DNA of 11,880 nucleotides from the NCBI GenBank assembly GCA_015662065.1, contig DQUX01000031.1, forward strand, positions 1-11,880. Reading direction: 5' to 3'. The translations under genes were made by a program, and so were the position numbers. Source of the stretch: Anaerolineales bacterium. GTDB taxonomy: Bacteria; Chloroflexota; Anaerolineae; B4-G1; DUEL01. The notes under the pieces were generated by a model. That model searched no databases. It was given only the letters and a program-made list of their open reading frames with translations, and was not told the origin of the DNA. This document shows positions 1 through 6,621 of this stretch, piece by piece (the first letter of the stretch is position 1; the number at the start of each line of letters is the position of its first letter).

Positions 1-27
1 ACCGCCCACTATATTTTTTACATTATT

Positions 28-1248
28 TTACAGTTCAACAATCAGTTCCTTAGGAAGCTCCGTCAGGTTTTGTGCCTTACCCGCCTCGTCGATCCAGACT
101 ACGTCCTCGATGCGCACTCCGTAGCCGCGCTCGGGGTAGTACAGCCCCGGCTCGACGGTGAAGACGTGGCCAGGCTGGAGGGTGCGGGTGTTGCTGGGCA
201 CGTCGGAGAAGGCGGGCTCCTCGTGGACGGCCAGCCCCAGGCCGTGGCCAACGGAGTGGACGAATCCCTCCTCGGTCTTCGGGTCGCCGGCAATGGTGGG
301 GTGGCCCCGTTCCTCGAAGAAGGCGCAGGCCACCTGTTGGAGCCGCCTGGCCTCCACCCCCACCTCCACCGCATCGATCACCGCCTGGACGCACTCCTTC
401 ACGTCCTGATAGACCTGCTCTACCTCCGGCGGAGCGTAGCCCAGGCAGAAGGTGCGGGTGCAATCGAAGAAGTAGCCGCCGGGGCGGCGGGGGAACAGAT
501 CGTAGACGATGGTCTGGCCCAGCCGGATGGGGTCATTGGTCCGGCCCTTGCTGTGGGGCACGCCCGCATCCCGCCCGATGGCGAAGATCACCCCCTCGGG
601 GTCTTCCATCCGCCGTTCGGCCAGGAGCCGCAGGATGTGCTGTTTGACCCTCCCCACGGTCAGCGGGGAGCCGTCGTCGGTGACCAACGTCTCATCCTGG
701 ATCCGGTGCTGGCGGAGGAACTGGACCGTATCCTGCATCACCTCGATGGTGAGCCGGGCCACCTCCTGCATCTGGGCGATCTCCGTCGCATCTTTGGTCT
801 CCCGGGCGACGTCGAAGAGGCCCCGCTCGACCTCCCCGCGCACGTGTACGTCGGGCAGCGTCTCGTCGAGGGCCTTGAGGAGCAGGTAGGCCTGCCCCCG
901 GTCGGCGATGCCGTAGAAGCCCACCTCTCCGCGCACCTCCAGTTCGGCGAAGATCCGGCGGTAGAGCTCCACCGTGGCCTCCAGCCGGTCTTCCTTCTCC
1001 CGGAGGATGGAGACGAAGTCGTACTTGGCCATATTGACCAGTCGGAGGCCGGTCGCCACCGCCTCGTCCCGCTCGATGGGGGAATGAATGAAGACCGCCT
1101 CCTCTCCCCGCTTCTTGACCACGATCCCCTGGCTGACCTCCGCGCCGTTGAGCAGGTAGACCAGGGTGGGGTTGCCGTAGGTATGGCCGGCCACGACCGC
1201 TGCGTCGAGGCCGCGCTCTTCCATTAGACGGTCCAGGTCTTGTTTCAT
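28..1248 (-). CDS. M24-family metallopeptidase (Xaa-Pro aminopeptidase/dipeptidase-like)
   Basis: This 406-residue protein has the two-part plan of creatinase/prolidase-like enzymes: an N-terminal substrate-positioning domain (about residues 1-150) and a C-terminal pita-bread metallopeptidase domain (about 155-406). All five expected metal ligands are visible: D250 and D262, H335 in GHGLGL, E366 in TVEPGLYYPE and E381 in VRIEDVV. Known members cleave the bond before or after proline in short peptides using two metal ions. No signal peptide or membrane segment is seen, so it is probably cytosolic. I start at the ATG (1248) because AGGGG lies about 10 nt upstream; an in-frame GTG at 1269 would add seven residues. 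The spacing between the two aspartates is one residue longer than the common pattern, which is minor. It is the last gene of the minus-strand selA unit, 57 nt after the HEPN gene. Aminopeptidase versus dipeptidase specificity cannot be decided, and some M24 proteins are non-peptidase hydrolases. Confidence 0.9.
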   Translation of the reverse strand: MKQDLDRLMEERGLDAAVVAGHTYGNPTLVYLLNGAEVSQGIVVKKRGEEAVFIHSPIERDEAVATGLRLVNMAKYDFVSILREKEDRLEATVELYRRIFAELEVRGEVGFYGIADRGQAYLLLKALDETLPDVHVRGEVERGLFDVARETKDATEIAQMQEVARLTIEVMQDTVQFLRQHRIQDETLVTDDGSPLTVGRVKQHILRLLAERRMEDPEGVIFAIGRDAGVPHSKGRTNDPIRLGQTIVYDLFPRRPGGYFFDCTRTFCLGYAPPEVEQVYQDVKECVQAVIDAVEVGVEARRLQQVACAFFEERGHPTIAGDPKTEEGFVHSVGHGLGLAVHEEPAFSDVPSNTRTLQPGHVFTVEPGLYYPERGYGVRIEDVVWIDEAGKAQNLTELPKELIVEL

Positions 1249-1305
1249 GTTGACCCAGCCCCTTTCCACGTGTGCACGTTTCCTCCGGTCCGCTAGATCC
1301 GCCGA

Positions 1306-1731
1306 TCACGCATCACGTTCCTCCAGTCCCAATCGAGAACGAACCCATACCCGGACAGCGTAAGCGGATCTGACGGCCTCCTGTACCTCTTGCTCGTCCG
1401 GCTCTTCTTCGTACTCCTGAGAATACCGAACGCTCACCGAGCATGGGTCCAGCAGGAAGAGGTGCTCTGAAATCGCTCGGGCATCATCGCCGGCGATTTG
1501 CTTGACTTGCTTCAGCAGTTCCGGCAGGTCGTGAGTTCTGGCGAAAGGAACGCCGTGCCAGGATAGAAACCCTTTCAGATATTTTTCCGCCGCCTGCTGG
1601 CAGTGGAAACAGACAGTGTCACTCGCATACCGCTCTGCCCTCAGGTTGTTTGCCACGTTGAGCAGATCATTTTCTGCCTTGCGGAACCAGCGTTCGGCCA
1701 ACGCTCGAGAGGGGTCACTGGGCACATTCAT
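1306..1731 (-). CDS. HEPN-domain protein, likely partner of the adjacent MNT nucleotidyltransferase
   Basis: This is a 141-residue, mostly helical protein of the HEPN (PF05168-like) type. The family hallmark is seen as CFHCQQAAEKYLKGFLSWHG (41-60) followed by ARTHDLPELL (64-73), then a basic/aromatic VRYS segment near 101 and an acidic stretch before the last helix. HEPN proteins are commonly paired with small MNT nucleotidyltransferases, and several such pairs are toxin-antitoxin systems in which HEPN is an RNase and MNT silences it by AMP transfer. R85-x4-H90 formally fits the RX4-6H RNase motif, but it sits before the VRYS segment, so whether it is catalytic is uncertain. The ATG at 1731 has a strong GGGAGGG ribosome site 6 nt upstream, which decides against the longer in-frame extension to 1821. 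The gene overlaps the 3' end of the MNT gene by 17 nt, which indicates translational coupling. Confidence 0.85.
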   Translation of the reverse strand: MNVPSDPSRALAERWFRKAENDLLNVANNLRAERYASDTVCFHCQQAAEKYLKGFLSWHGVPFARTHDLPELLKQVKQIAGDDARAISEHLFLLDPCSVSVRYSQEYEEEPDEQEVQEAVRSAYAVRVWVRSRLGLEERDA

Positions 1732-2035
1732 ACAACACCCTCCCTTCTCGCAGCACCGAGGCCACCAGCGAGGCTGGGGCCTGCTTCCGGTAAGCCACTT
1801 CTTCCGGTGAGTAGACCACAATGTCCATCGGGCAGGGGTAGGGATCGAACAACTGCTTGATCCAGCGGCTGCGCCCTCGCGTCGGCAGCGGCGGGTCCAG
1901 TTCTATAAAGAGGTCCAGGTCGCTCTCCGGCGTTACCTCTCCCCGGGCGTAGGAACCGGACAGGATGATCCGGCGGGGGGAGAGGCGAGTCTTGATCACT
2001 TCTACGATATATTGAATCGTCTCTTCGCTGACCAT
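1715..2035 (-). CDS. MNT-type minimal nucleotidyltransferase (HEPN partner, putative antitoxin)
   Basis: This 106-residue protein has the polymerase-beta-like nucleotidyltransferase core. GSYARGEVTPESDLD (27-41) gives the G-S pair and two metal-binding aspartates, D39 and D41; the third acidic residue is probably D71 in PMDIVVYS. The length is normal for stand-alone MNT proteins. In characterised MNT-HEPN pairs the MNT protein neutralises HEPN by adenylylation or binding; that role is inferred here from the family and from the overlapping downstream HEPN gene. The ATG at 2035 is only 3 nt after the selA stop codon, with a GAGG ribosome site 8 nt upstream inside the end of selA. The pair is therefore read from the selA transcript unless an internal promoter exists. 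No catalytic residue appears to be missing, so this module looks intact, unlike the relic at 3463-3788. Confidence 0.87.
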   Translation of the reverse strand: MVSEETIQYIVEVIKTRLSPRRIILSGSYARGEVTPESDLDLFIELDPPLPTRGRSRWIKQLFDPYPCPMDIVVYSPEEVAYRKQAPASLVASVLREGRVLYECAQ

Positions 2036-2038
2036 CTC

Positions 2039-3448
2039 TCAATCCTCTGCCCCGGTTGGGCGTCCCCGATCAGGTTCGAATATCGCCGTGACCGCTCTCA
2101 GCAACTCCCGCTCCTCCTCCGGCAGCACCGTCCTTGGGTCCAGTACCAGCCGGTCCGCCTCGATGCGGGCCACCACGGGGGGGGCGCTCCCCCTGAGCGC
2201 CGCCGCCAGGCGGTCGGGATCGGCCACCGGCAGCGTCAGGAGCTTCGTCGGCAGGGTCTCCCCGGGCAGGCTCCCCCCTCCGACGGTGGAGCGACCGTCC
2301 ACGATCTCGGCCCGCACCCCGGCCTGCCGCAGCCGTCGCCGCCAGCGGCGCGCCCGCCGCTCGATCTCCGAAAGCGGCGTGGCGATCATCCGCCACACCG
2401 GCACCTGCTCGGTGGCCTCATCCTTCAGGTAGTGCATCAGCGTGGCCTGCAGCCCCGCCAGGCAGAGCTTGTCGGCCCGGAGCGCCCGCGCCAGGGGGTT
2501 CCGCTTGAGAGGATCGACGAACTCGGCCTTGCCCACGATGATCCCCGCCTGCGGCCCACCCAGGAGCTTGTCGCCGCTGAAGCAGACCACCCCCGCCCCC
2601 GCCGCGACGCTCTCCTGCACCGTCGGCTCGTGGGCCAGGCCGAAGGGGGCCGTATCCAGGAGCGCTCCGCTACCCAGGTCGTCCATCACCGGCAGCCCGT
2701 GGGCCTGGCCCAACTCCACCAGTTCGGGCAACCCTACCTCGGCGGTGAAGCCGACGATGCGGAAGTTGGAGTGGTGGGCCCGGAGGATGAGAGCCGCGTC
2801 CGGCTCCTCCGCCAACGCCCGCTCGTAGTCGTACCGATGGGTCCGGTTGGTGGTGCCCACCTCGATGAGCCGCGCGCCGGATTCCCGCATCACGTCCGGC
2901 ACGCGGAACCCCCCGCCGATCTCCACCAGTTGCCCCCGCGAGATCAGCACCCCCCGCCCCCGGGCCAGGCCGGTGAGGGCTAGGAGGACCGCCCCGGCGT
3001 TGTTGTTGACCACCAGGGCGGACTCGGCGCCGGTCAGCTCGCACAGCAGCCGCTCGGCGTGGACGGTCCGGTGGCCCCGCCGGCCGGCGGGCAGGTCGTA
3101 CTCCAGGTTGGAGTAGCCTCGGGCGGCGGCCTCCATTGCCGCCCGGGCGGCCGCCGAGAGCGGCGCTCGCCCCAGGTTGGTGTGAATGATGACGCCGGTC
3201 GCATTGATGACTGGCCGCAGGGTCGGGGCCAGGCGATCCCTCAGGTGGGCCGCGGCCCGGGCCGCCAATGCCTCCTGGGAGGGAACCTCCCTCCCGCGCC
3301 GGACCTCCTCCCGCGCCCTCTCCAGCGTCTCCCGCACCGCCGCCACCGCCAGCCGGTGGCCGTAGAGGGGGAGGAGGTCCTGCAGCGCCGGCTCCCCCAG
3401 CAGCCGGTCCACGCTGGGCAGTTGGCGGAGTCGCTCTACCGTGCTCAT
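2039..3448 (-). CDS. selA: L-seryl-tRNA(Sec) selenium transferase SelA
   Basis: SelA is a PLP enzyme that converts seryl-tRNA(Sec) to selenocysteinyl-tRNA(Sec) with selenophosphate, in the cytosol, for UGA-directed selenocysteine insertion. The 469-residue length is typical of the bacterial family. Visible landmarks are the N-terminal LRQLPSVDRLL (7-17), INATGVIIHTNLGRAPLS (81-98), VVNNNAGAVLLAL (146-158), VEVGTTNRTH-like EVGTTNRTH (196-204), MDDLGSGALLD (255-265) and FSGDKLLGGPQAG (290-302), which contains the PLP lysine K294. The ATG at 3448 has a G-rich site (GGAGG) about 4 nt upstream. It starts 14 nt after the stop of the broken MNT/HepT relic, and its own stop lies 3 nt before the MNT gene. 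It predicts that selB, selC (tRNA-Sec), selD and at least one selenoprotein gene exist elsewhere in the genome; none is in this window. Confidence 0.97.
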   Translation of the reverse strand: MSTVERLRQLPSVDRLLGEPALQDLLPLYGHRLAVAAVRETLERAREEVRRGREVPSQEALAARAAAHLRDRLAPTLRPVINATGVIIHTNLGRAPLSAAARAAMEAAARGYSNLEYDLPAGRRGHRTVHAERLLCELTGAESALVVNNNAGAVLLALTGLARGRGVLISRGQLVEIGGGFRVPDVMRESGARLIEVGTTNRTHRYDYERALAEEPDAALILRAHHSNFRIVGFTAEVGLPELVELGQAHGLPVMDDLGSGALLDTAPFGLAHEPTVQESVAAGAGVVCFSGDKLLGGPQAGIIVGKAEFVDPLKRNPLARALRADKLCLAGLQATLMHYLKDEATEQVPVWRMIATPLSEIERRARRWRRRLRQAGVRAEIVDGRSTVGGGSLPGETLPTKLLTLPVADPDRLAAALRGSAPPVVARIEADRLVLDPRTVLPEEERELLRAVTAIFEPDRGRPTGAED

Positions 3449-3462
3449 CCCCCCTCCGCGCT

Positions 3463-3788
3463 CTATTCCACCGTGTCCAGGAAGTCCAGGAACAACGCCA
3501 TCTGTCTCTCGTGCGCGCTTAGTACGTCGGGCAGACCGACGGACAGTTCCTGCCGGATGTCGGCCTTGAGGCCGGTGAAGTTACGTGCGCTGCGTGCAGG
3601 AAGCGGCGGTGGACCAGAGAGCCGAAGAGCCATACCCGGCGCGCGCCGTGCTGCTCGACCAGCGCCTGGGCGCATTTCAGGGCGGCGGCCCGGCCAGCCT
3701 GAACCTGGCGCTCCCGCTCCTCGGCCTCTCGTCGCTTCCGCTCCCGCCATGCCGCAATATATGGCTGCCACTCCTCGCGCCCTTTCAC
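3463..3788 (-). pseudogene. Collapsed MNT/HepT-like toxin-antitoxin relic
   Basis: A GTG-initiated frame (3788 down to 3519, 89 residues) begins with a basic helix and then ARRVWLFGSLVHRRFLHA (residues 49-66), the start of a nucleotidyltransferase core. It breaks off before any metal-binding aspartates and ends in unrelated sequence. In another frame, from about 3585 to the stop at 3463, an open stretch reads RNFTGLKADIRQ, then LPDVLSAHERQMALFLDFLD, which resembles the C-terminal helix of HepT/DUF86-type HEPN proteins. The simplest reading is one internal deletion that fused the head of an MNT gene to the tail of its HepT partner and left a frame change. GCACG occurs twice at the junction (about 3585-3600), consistent with a short-repeat deletion. 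It lies directly upstream of selA. The MNT head is fairly clear; the HepT tail is my weaker assignment. A short expressed peptide cannot be excluded. Confidence 0.65.
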
Positions 3789-3823
3789 GCTCTCATTGTA
3801 CCCCAAACAGGGCCGGGCGACAA
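3788..3823 (-). promoter_or_regulatory. Sigma70-type promoter for the selA unit
   Basis: On the minus strand TTGTCG (3823-3818) and TACAAT (3800-3795) are separated by 17 nt, the optimal spacing. The predicted start of transcription, 7 nt after the -10 box, falls at about 3788, which is exactly the GTG of the relic frame. The transcript would then be leaderless for the relic and carry about 340 nt of relic sequence ahead of selA. No other clear promoter was seen nearer to selA. Confidence 0.6.
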
Positions 3824-3854
3824 GAGGAGATGCCGGTTTCGGAGGGGGCGCGCC

Positions 3855-3884
3855 TTTTCCGCCCCCTGCCGATTGTGGTATAAT
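3855..3884 (+). promoter_or_regulatory. Promoter for the BFN-dnaB replication cassette
   Basis: A perfect TATAAT at 3879-3884 lies in a GTGG-TATAAT-GG context. A weak -35 candidate, TTTTCC (3855-3860), is 18 nt upstream. The predicted start is near 3891, giving a leader of about 170 nt before the BFN start codon. This promoter is divergent from the selA promoter; the two -10 boxes are about 80 bp apart. Confidence 0.6.
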
Positions 3885-4017
3885 GGACTCAGAACGGGCC
3901 TGAGCCCAAGCGCTTCCCATTCGCGCGGCGGCCCGGGACATTCCGGCCTTCCCGAGGACAACCGCCGACATCTCTGGCCCTGCCGCCCGTCTTCCCGCCT
4001 CCGCCGCAGAGTGGGAA

Positions 4018-4054
4018 CTCCTCCCGACGGATCGGGTCGGGGGATTCCAGGAGG
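4018..4054 (+). promoter_or_regulatory. Possible hairpin sequestering the BFN ribosome-binding site
   Basis: The ribosome site AGGAGG (4049-4054) is 6 nt before the ATG at 4061. CTCCT (4018-4022) is its complement, and between them CCCGAC (4023-4028) can pair with GTCGGG (4036-4041). The nested pairing could hide the ribosome site, but in sequence this GC-rich it may also be chance. The rest of the leader, 3891-4017, shows no coding potential or recognised riboswitch. Confidence 0.25.
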
Positions 4055-4060
4055 CGTCCA

Positions 4061-4555
4061 ATGATCGAGGTGAAGATCGCAGGCATCCAGGTCAGCTTGA
4101 TGTCCCAGCATCGGGTCGTCCTGCTCAAGGAGCTGGACACCAACCGCTATCTGCCCATCTGGATCGGTCCCTACGAGGCGGAAGCGATCAACATTGAACT
4201 GCAGCGCTTCGAGGTAGGCCGCCCGCTGACCCACGACTTGCTCAAGAACACCATCGAGGCCCTGGGTGGCACCGTCCAGTACGTCGTCGTCTCCGAGTTG
4301 CGGGAGGACACCTTCTACGCCCGCATCATCATCGATGTGGACGGCCAGGAGATAGACATCGACGCCCGCCCCTCCGATGCGATGGCCCTGGCGGTCCGCG
4401 TCCGGGTGCCCATCTACGTGGCCGAGGAGGTGATGACGGAGGCCGGCATCGTGCCCGAGCGGGACCTGAGCAAGGAGGGGGTGGAGAGGGAAGAGCGCTC
4501 CGCCTTCGATGAGTTCCTGGACAGCTTGGACATAGACGACCTGCCCATCCATTAG
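4061..4555 (+). CDS. BFN-domain (DUF151) protein, bifunctional nuclease family
   Basis: This 164-residue protein carries the whole BFN/DUF151 domain: LPIWIGPYEAEAI (31-43), RPLTHDLL (54-61), a TFYARIII strand (84-91) and the signature DARPSDAMALAVRVRVPI (101-118), followed by an acidic C-terminal tail. Plant and archaeal or thermophile relatives have been linked to nuclease activity, but for most bacterial members the function is not settled. It is likely cytosolic, with no signal peptide or membrane segment. The start is well supported by AGGAGG 6 nt upstream. It is the first gene after the cassette promoter, and its stop codon is 6 nt before dnaB, so it is probably co-transcribed with the replication genes. 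A link to DNA replication or repair is inferred from this context only. Confidence 0.93.
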   Translation: MIEVKIAGIQVSLMSQHRVVLLKELDTNRYLPIWIGPYEAEAINIELQRFEVGRPLTHDLLKNTIEALGGTVQYVVVSELREDTFYARIIIDVDGQEIDIDARPSDAMALAVRVRVPIYVAEEVMTEAGIVPERDLSKEGVEREERSAFDEFLDSLDIDDLPIH

Positions 4556-4561
4556 TCAATT

Positions 4562-5905
4562 ATGGTCACACCTGAGAAAACCGTTCCCCACAACCTGGAG
4601 GCCGAGGAGGCGGTGTTGGGGGCGCTCCTCATCGACCCGGAGGCCCTCTTCCGCGTCGCCCCCTTCCTGCGTCCCGAGGACTTCTACGTCCAGAAGAACG
4701 GCTGGATCTACCAGGCCATCCTGGACCTCCACGAGCGGCGGGAGCCGATTGATTTCGTGACCCTGCGCAACGAACTGGAGACGCGGGGGCTGCTGGAAGA
4801 GGTGGGGGGTGTGGCCTACATCGCCCAACTGATCGACACGGTGCCCACCGCCATCCACGTAGAGGCCTACGGCCACATCGTGGAGGAGGCCGCCATCCGC
4901 CGCCGCCTTATCGGCGCTGCTGGCGACATCGCCCAGTTGGCCTACCGGGAGCAGCAGGATATCAGCGAGGTGATGGACCGGGCGGAGCAGGCTCTGTTCA
5001 GTATCTCCCAGCGTCGCATCACCCGCGACCTGGCCCCCATCCAGGATGTCATCCGCCAGTACTACGACCGGATCGAGTACTTGTACGACCACCGGGACGA
5101 GCCGCTGGGAGTGCCGACGGGCTTTGTGGACCTGGACCGGTTGCTGGGGGGCCTGCAGAAGTCGGACCTGCTGATCGTGGCTGCCCGGCCGGGGGTCGGC
5201 AAGACCTCCCTCTGTCTCTCCTTCGCCCGCAACGCCGCCCGGCTGGGCAAGCACGTGGCCATCTTCAGCCTGGAGATGTCCGCCGAGCAGGTGGTGCAAC
5301 GGCTGGTCTCCGCCGAGACCGGCATCGACGCCCAGCGGCTCCGCCTGGGCCAGTTGGAGGAGGACGAGTGGCCGCTTTTCGTCCAGGCTACCGGAGTGCT
5401 CTCCGACCTGCCCATCTTCATCGACGATACCCCGTCCATCACCGCCCTCCAACTGCGCACCAAGGCCCGCCGGATCCATGCCGAGTACGGGCTCGACCTG
5501 ATCTTGGTGGACTATCTGCAACTGATGACCGGCGACGTGCGGGTGGAGAACCGGGTGCAGGAGGTCTCCTATATCTCCCGCATGCTCAAGGGGCTGGCCC
5601 GGGAACTGGACGTGCCGCTGGTGGCCGCCTCCCAGCTCTCCCGCGCCGTGGAGCAGCGGACGGATAAGCGGCCGGTGCTCTCCGATCTGCGCGAAAGCGG
5701 ATCGCTCGAGCAGGACGCGGATGTGGTGATGTTCATCTACCGGGAGGAGATGTACAAGCCGGAGACTGAGCGGCAGCATATCGCCGACATCATCATCGCC
5801 AAGCACCGCAACGGCCCCACCGGTGTGGTGCAGCTCTTCTTCCGCCGGCAACTGGCCCAGTTCCTGGATGCGGAGACGCGAATTCAGCCAGTGGAGTTCT
5901 CCTGA
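4562..5905 (+). CDS. dnaB: Replicative DNA helicase DnaB
   Basis: This is the hexameric 5'-to-3' helicase that unwinds DNA at the replication fork and recruits primase. The 447-residue protein has the N-terminal primase-interaction domain (about 8-110, starting PHNLEAEEAVLGALL), a linker, and the RecA-like ATPase from about 183. Visible motifs are Walker A ARPGVGKTS (208-216), FSLEMS (235-240), Walker B LILVDYLQLM (313-322), ASQLSR (356-361), DLRESGSLEQDAD (375-387) and the KHRNGPTG segment (414-421) that supplies the arginine finger. No intein interrupts the usual insertion sites. No convincing ribosome site precedes the ATG at 4562, which lies 6 nt after the BFN stop, so translation may depend on coupling. 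It is followed at once by genes for a DnaD-like protein and a DnaC-like loader, its expected partners. Confidence 0.98.
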   Translation: MVTPEKTVPHNLEAEEAVLGALLIDPEALFRVAPFLRPEDFYVQKNGWIYQAILDLHERREPIDFVTLRNELETRGLLEEVGGVAYIAQLIDTVPTAIHVEAYGHIVEEAAIRRRLIGAAGDIAQLAYREQQDISEVMDRAEQALFSISQRRITRDLAPIQDVIRQYYDRIEYLYDHRDEPLGVPTGFVDLDRLLGGLQKSDLLIVAARPGVGKTSLCLSFARNAARLGKHVAIFSLEMSAEQVVQRLVSAETGIDAQRLRLGQLEEDEWPLFVQATGVLSDLPIFIDDTPSITALQLRTKARRIHAEYGLDLILVDYLQLMTGDVRVENRVQEVSYISRMLKGLARELDVPLVAASQLSRAVEQRTDKRPVLSDLRESGSLEQDADVVMFIYREEMYKPETERQHIADIIIAKHRNGPTGVVQLFFRRQLAQFLDAETRIQPVEFS

Positions 5906-5916
5906 CGTTGCCAACT

Positions 5917-6621
5917 ATGCGAGCCTTTTCTGGTTTTCCCACCAAGATGCGCGTCGTCCGGCTCCCGGAGACGCTGTTCACCGACCTCCTGCCGGTGGTG
6001 GACGACCTGGACGAACTCAAGCTCACCCTCCACGTCCTCTACCGGCTGACCCAGCAGCAGGGCCGGGTGCGGTACGTGCGCCACCAGGACCTGCTGACCG
6101 ACCGGCTCCTGCTGGATGGTCTGAGCCGGCCGACGGGGGCGACGCTGGAGGCGGCGCTGGACCGGGCGGTGGAGCGGGGAACGCTGTTGCGGGCCGAGGT
6201 GGAACCTCGGGGCGGGCCTCCGCGCCCGCCCGAAGGGCCGGCCCCAACGGAGACGATCTACTTCGCCAACACCCCTCGCGGGCGGGCCGCACTGGAGGCG
6301 ATCCGGCGCGGCGAGCCGTTGTCGGAGGCAACCCCGGTTCCTCGTTTCAACATCTTCGTCCTCTACGAGGAGAACATTGGCCCCCTCACCCCCCTCATCG
6401 CCGAGGAGCTGAAGGAGGCGGAGGAACTCTACCCCGCCGACTGGATCCAGGCGGCCTTCCGCGAGGCGGTCGCCCTCAATAAGCGCAGTTGGAAATACAT
6501 CCGCGCCATCCTGGAGCGGTGGCGCAGTGAGGGGAGAAAGGATGAAACGGCTCGGCGAGATCGAGAGGGAGATAGCCGTCGCTACATCGAGGGAGAGTAC
6601 GGCGAGTTCATCGAACACTGA
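5917..6621 (+). CDS. DnaD-domain protein, probable helicase-loading/primosome factor
   Basis: This is a 234-residue protein with an N-terminal part (about 1-90) that is winged-helix-like in style, a proline-rich linker (about 98-112), and a C-terminal DnaD/DnaB-type domain at about 145-205. The latter shows FVLYEENIGPLTPLIAEEL (147-165) and NKRSWKYIRAILERW (188-202), the aromatic and basic pattern of this domain. In Firmicutes, DnaD helps to remodel origin DNA and load the helicase; here the same role is inferred from the domain and from its place between dnaB and the DnaC-like gene. I choose the ATG at 5917 because the protein then begins MRAFSGFP, the familiar start of this family. An in-frame TTG at 5908 has a GGAG 11 nt upstream and would add three residues. 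Its last 80 nt overlap the next gene in another frame, and the tail YIEGEYGEFIEH looks like genuine family sequence. Confidence 0.88.
   Translation: MRAFSGFPTKMRVVRLPETLFTDLLPVVDDLDELKLTLHVLYRLTQQQGRVRYVRHQDLLTDRLLLDGLSRPTGATLEAALDRAVERGTLLRAEVEPRGGPPRPPEGPAPTETIYFANTPRGRAALEAIRRGEPLSEATPVPRFNIFVLYEENIGPLTPLIAEELKEAEELYPADWIQAAFREAVALNKRSWKYIRAILERWRSEGRKDETARRDREGDSRRYIEGEYGEFIEH

Noticed and set aside
70..1227. Long plus-strand open frame of 385 codons opposite the M24 peptidase gene
   Set aside because: It is the antisense shadow of a gene with all family motifs; its translation is low-complexity and matches no family that I recognise.
1268..1279. ACGTG-TG-CACGT imperfect palindrome just before the peptidase gene
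   Set aside because: A 5-bp arm is likely by chance, and it overlaps the region just upstream of the ribosome site; no second copy was seen to suggest an operator.
2012..2983. Long plus-strand open frame opposite selA
   Set aside because: It is Pro/Arg/His-rich antisense of a clear selA gene, as expected from strong GC bias at third positions.
3785..4552. 255-codon minus-strand frame opposite the BFN gene and its leader
   Set aside because: It is the antisense of the DUF151 domain and has no recognisable motif of its own.
4562..5905. Intein in dnaB
   Set aside because: The protein is 447 residues with uninterrupted Walker A and other motifs, so no intein is present.
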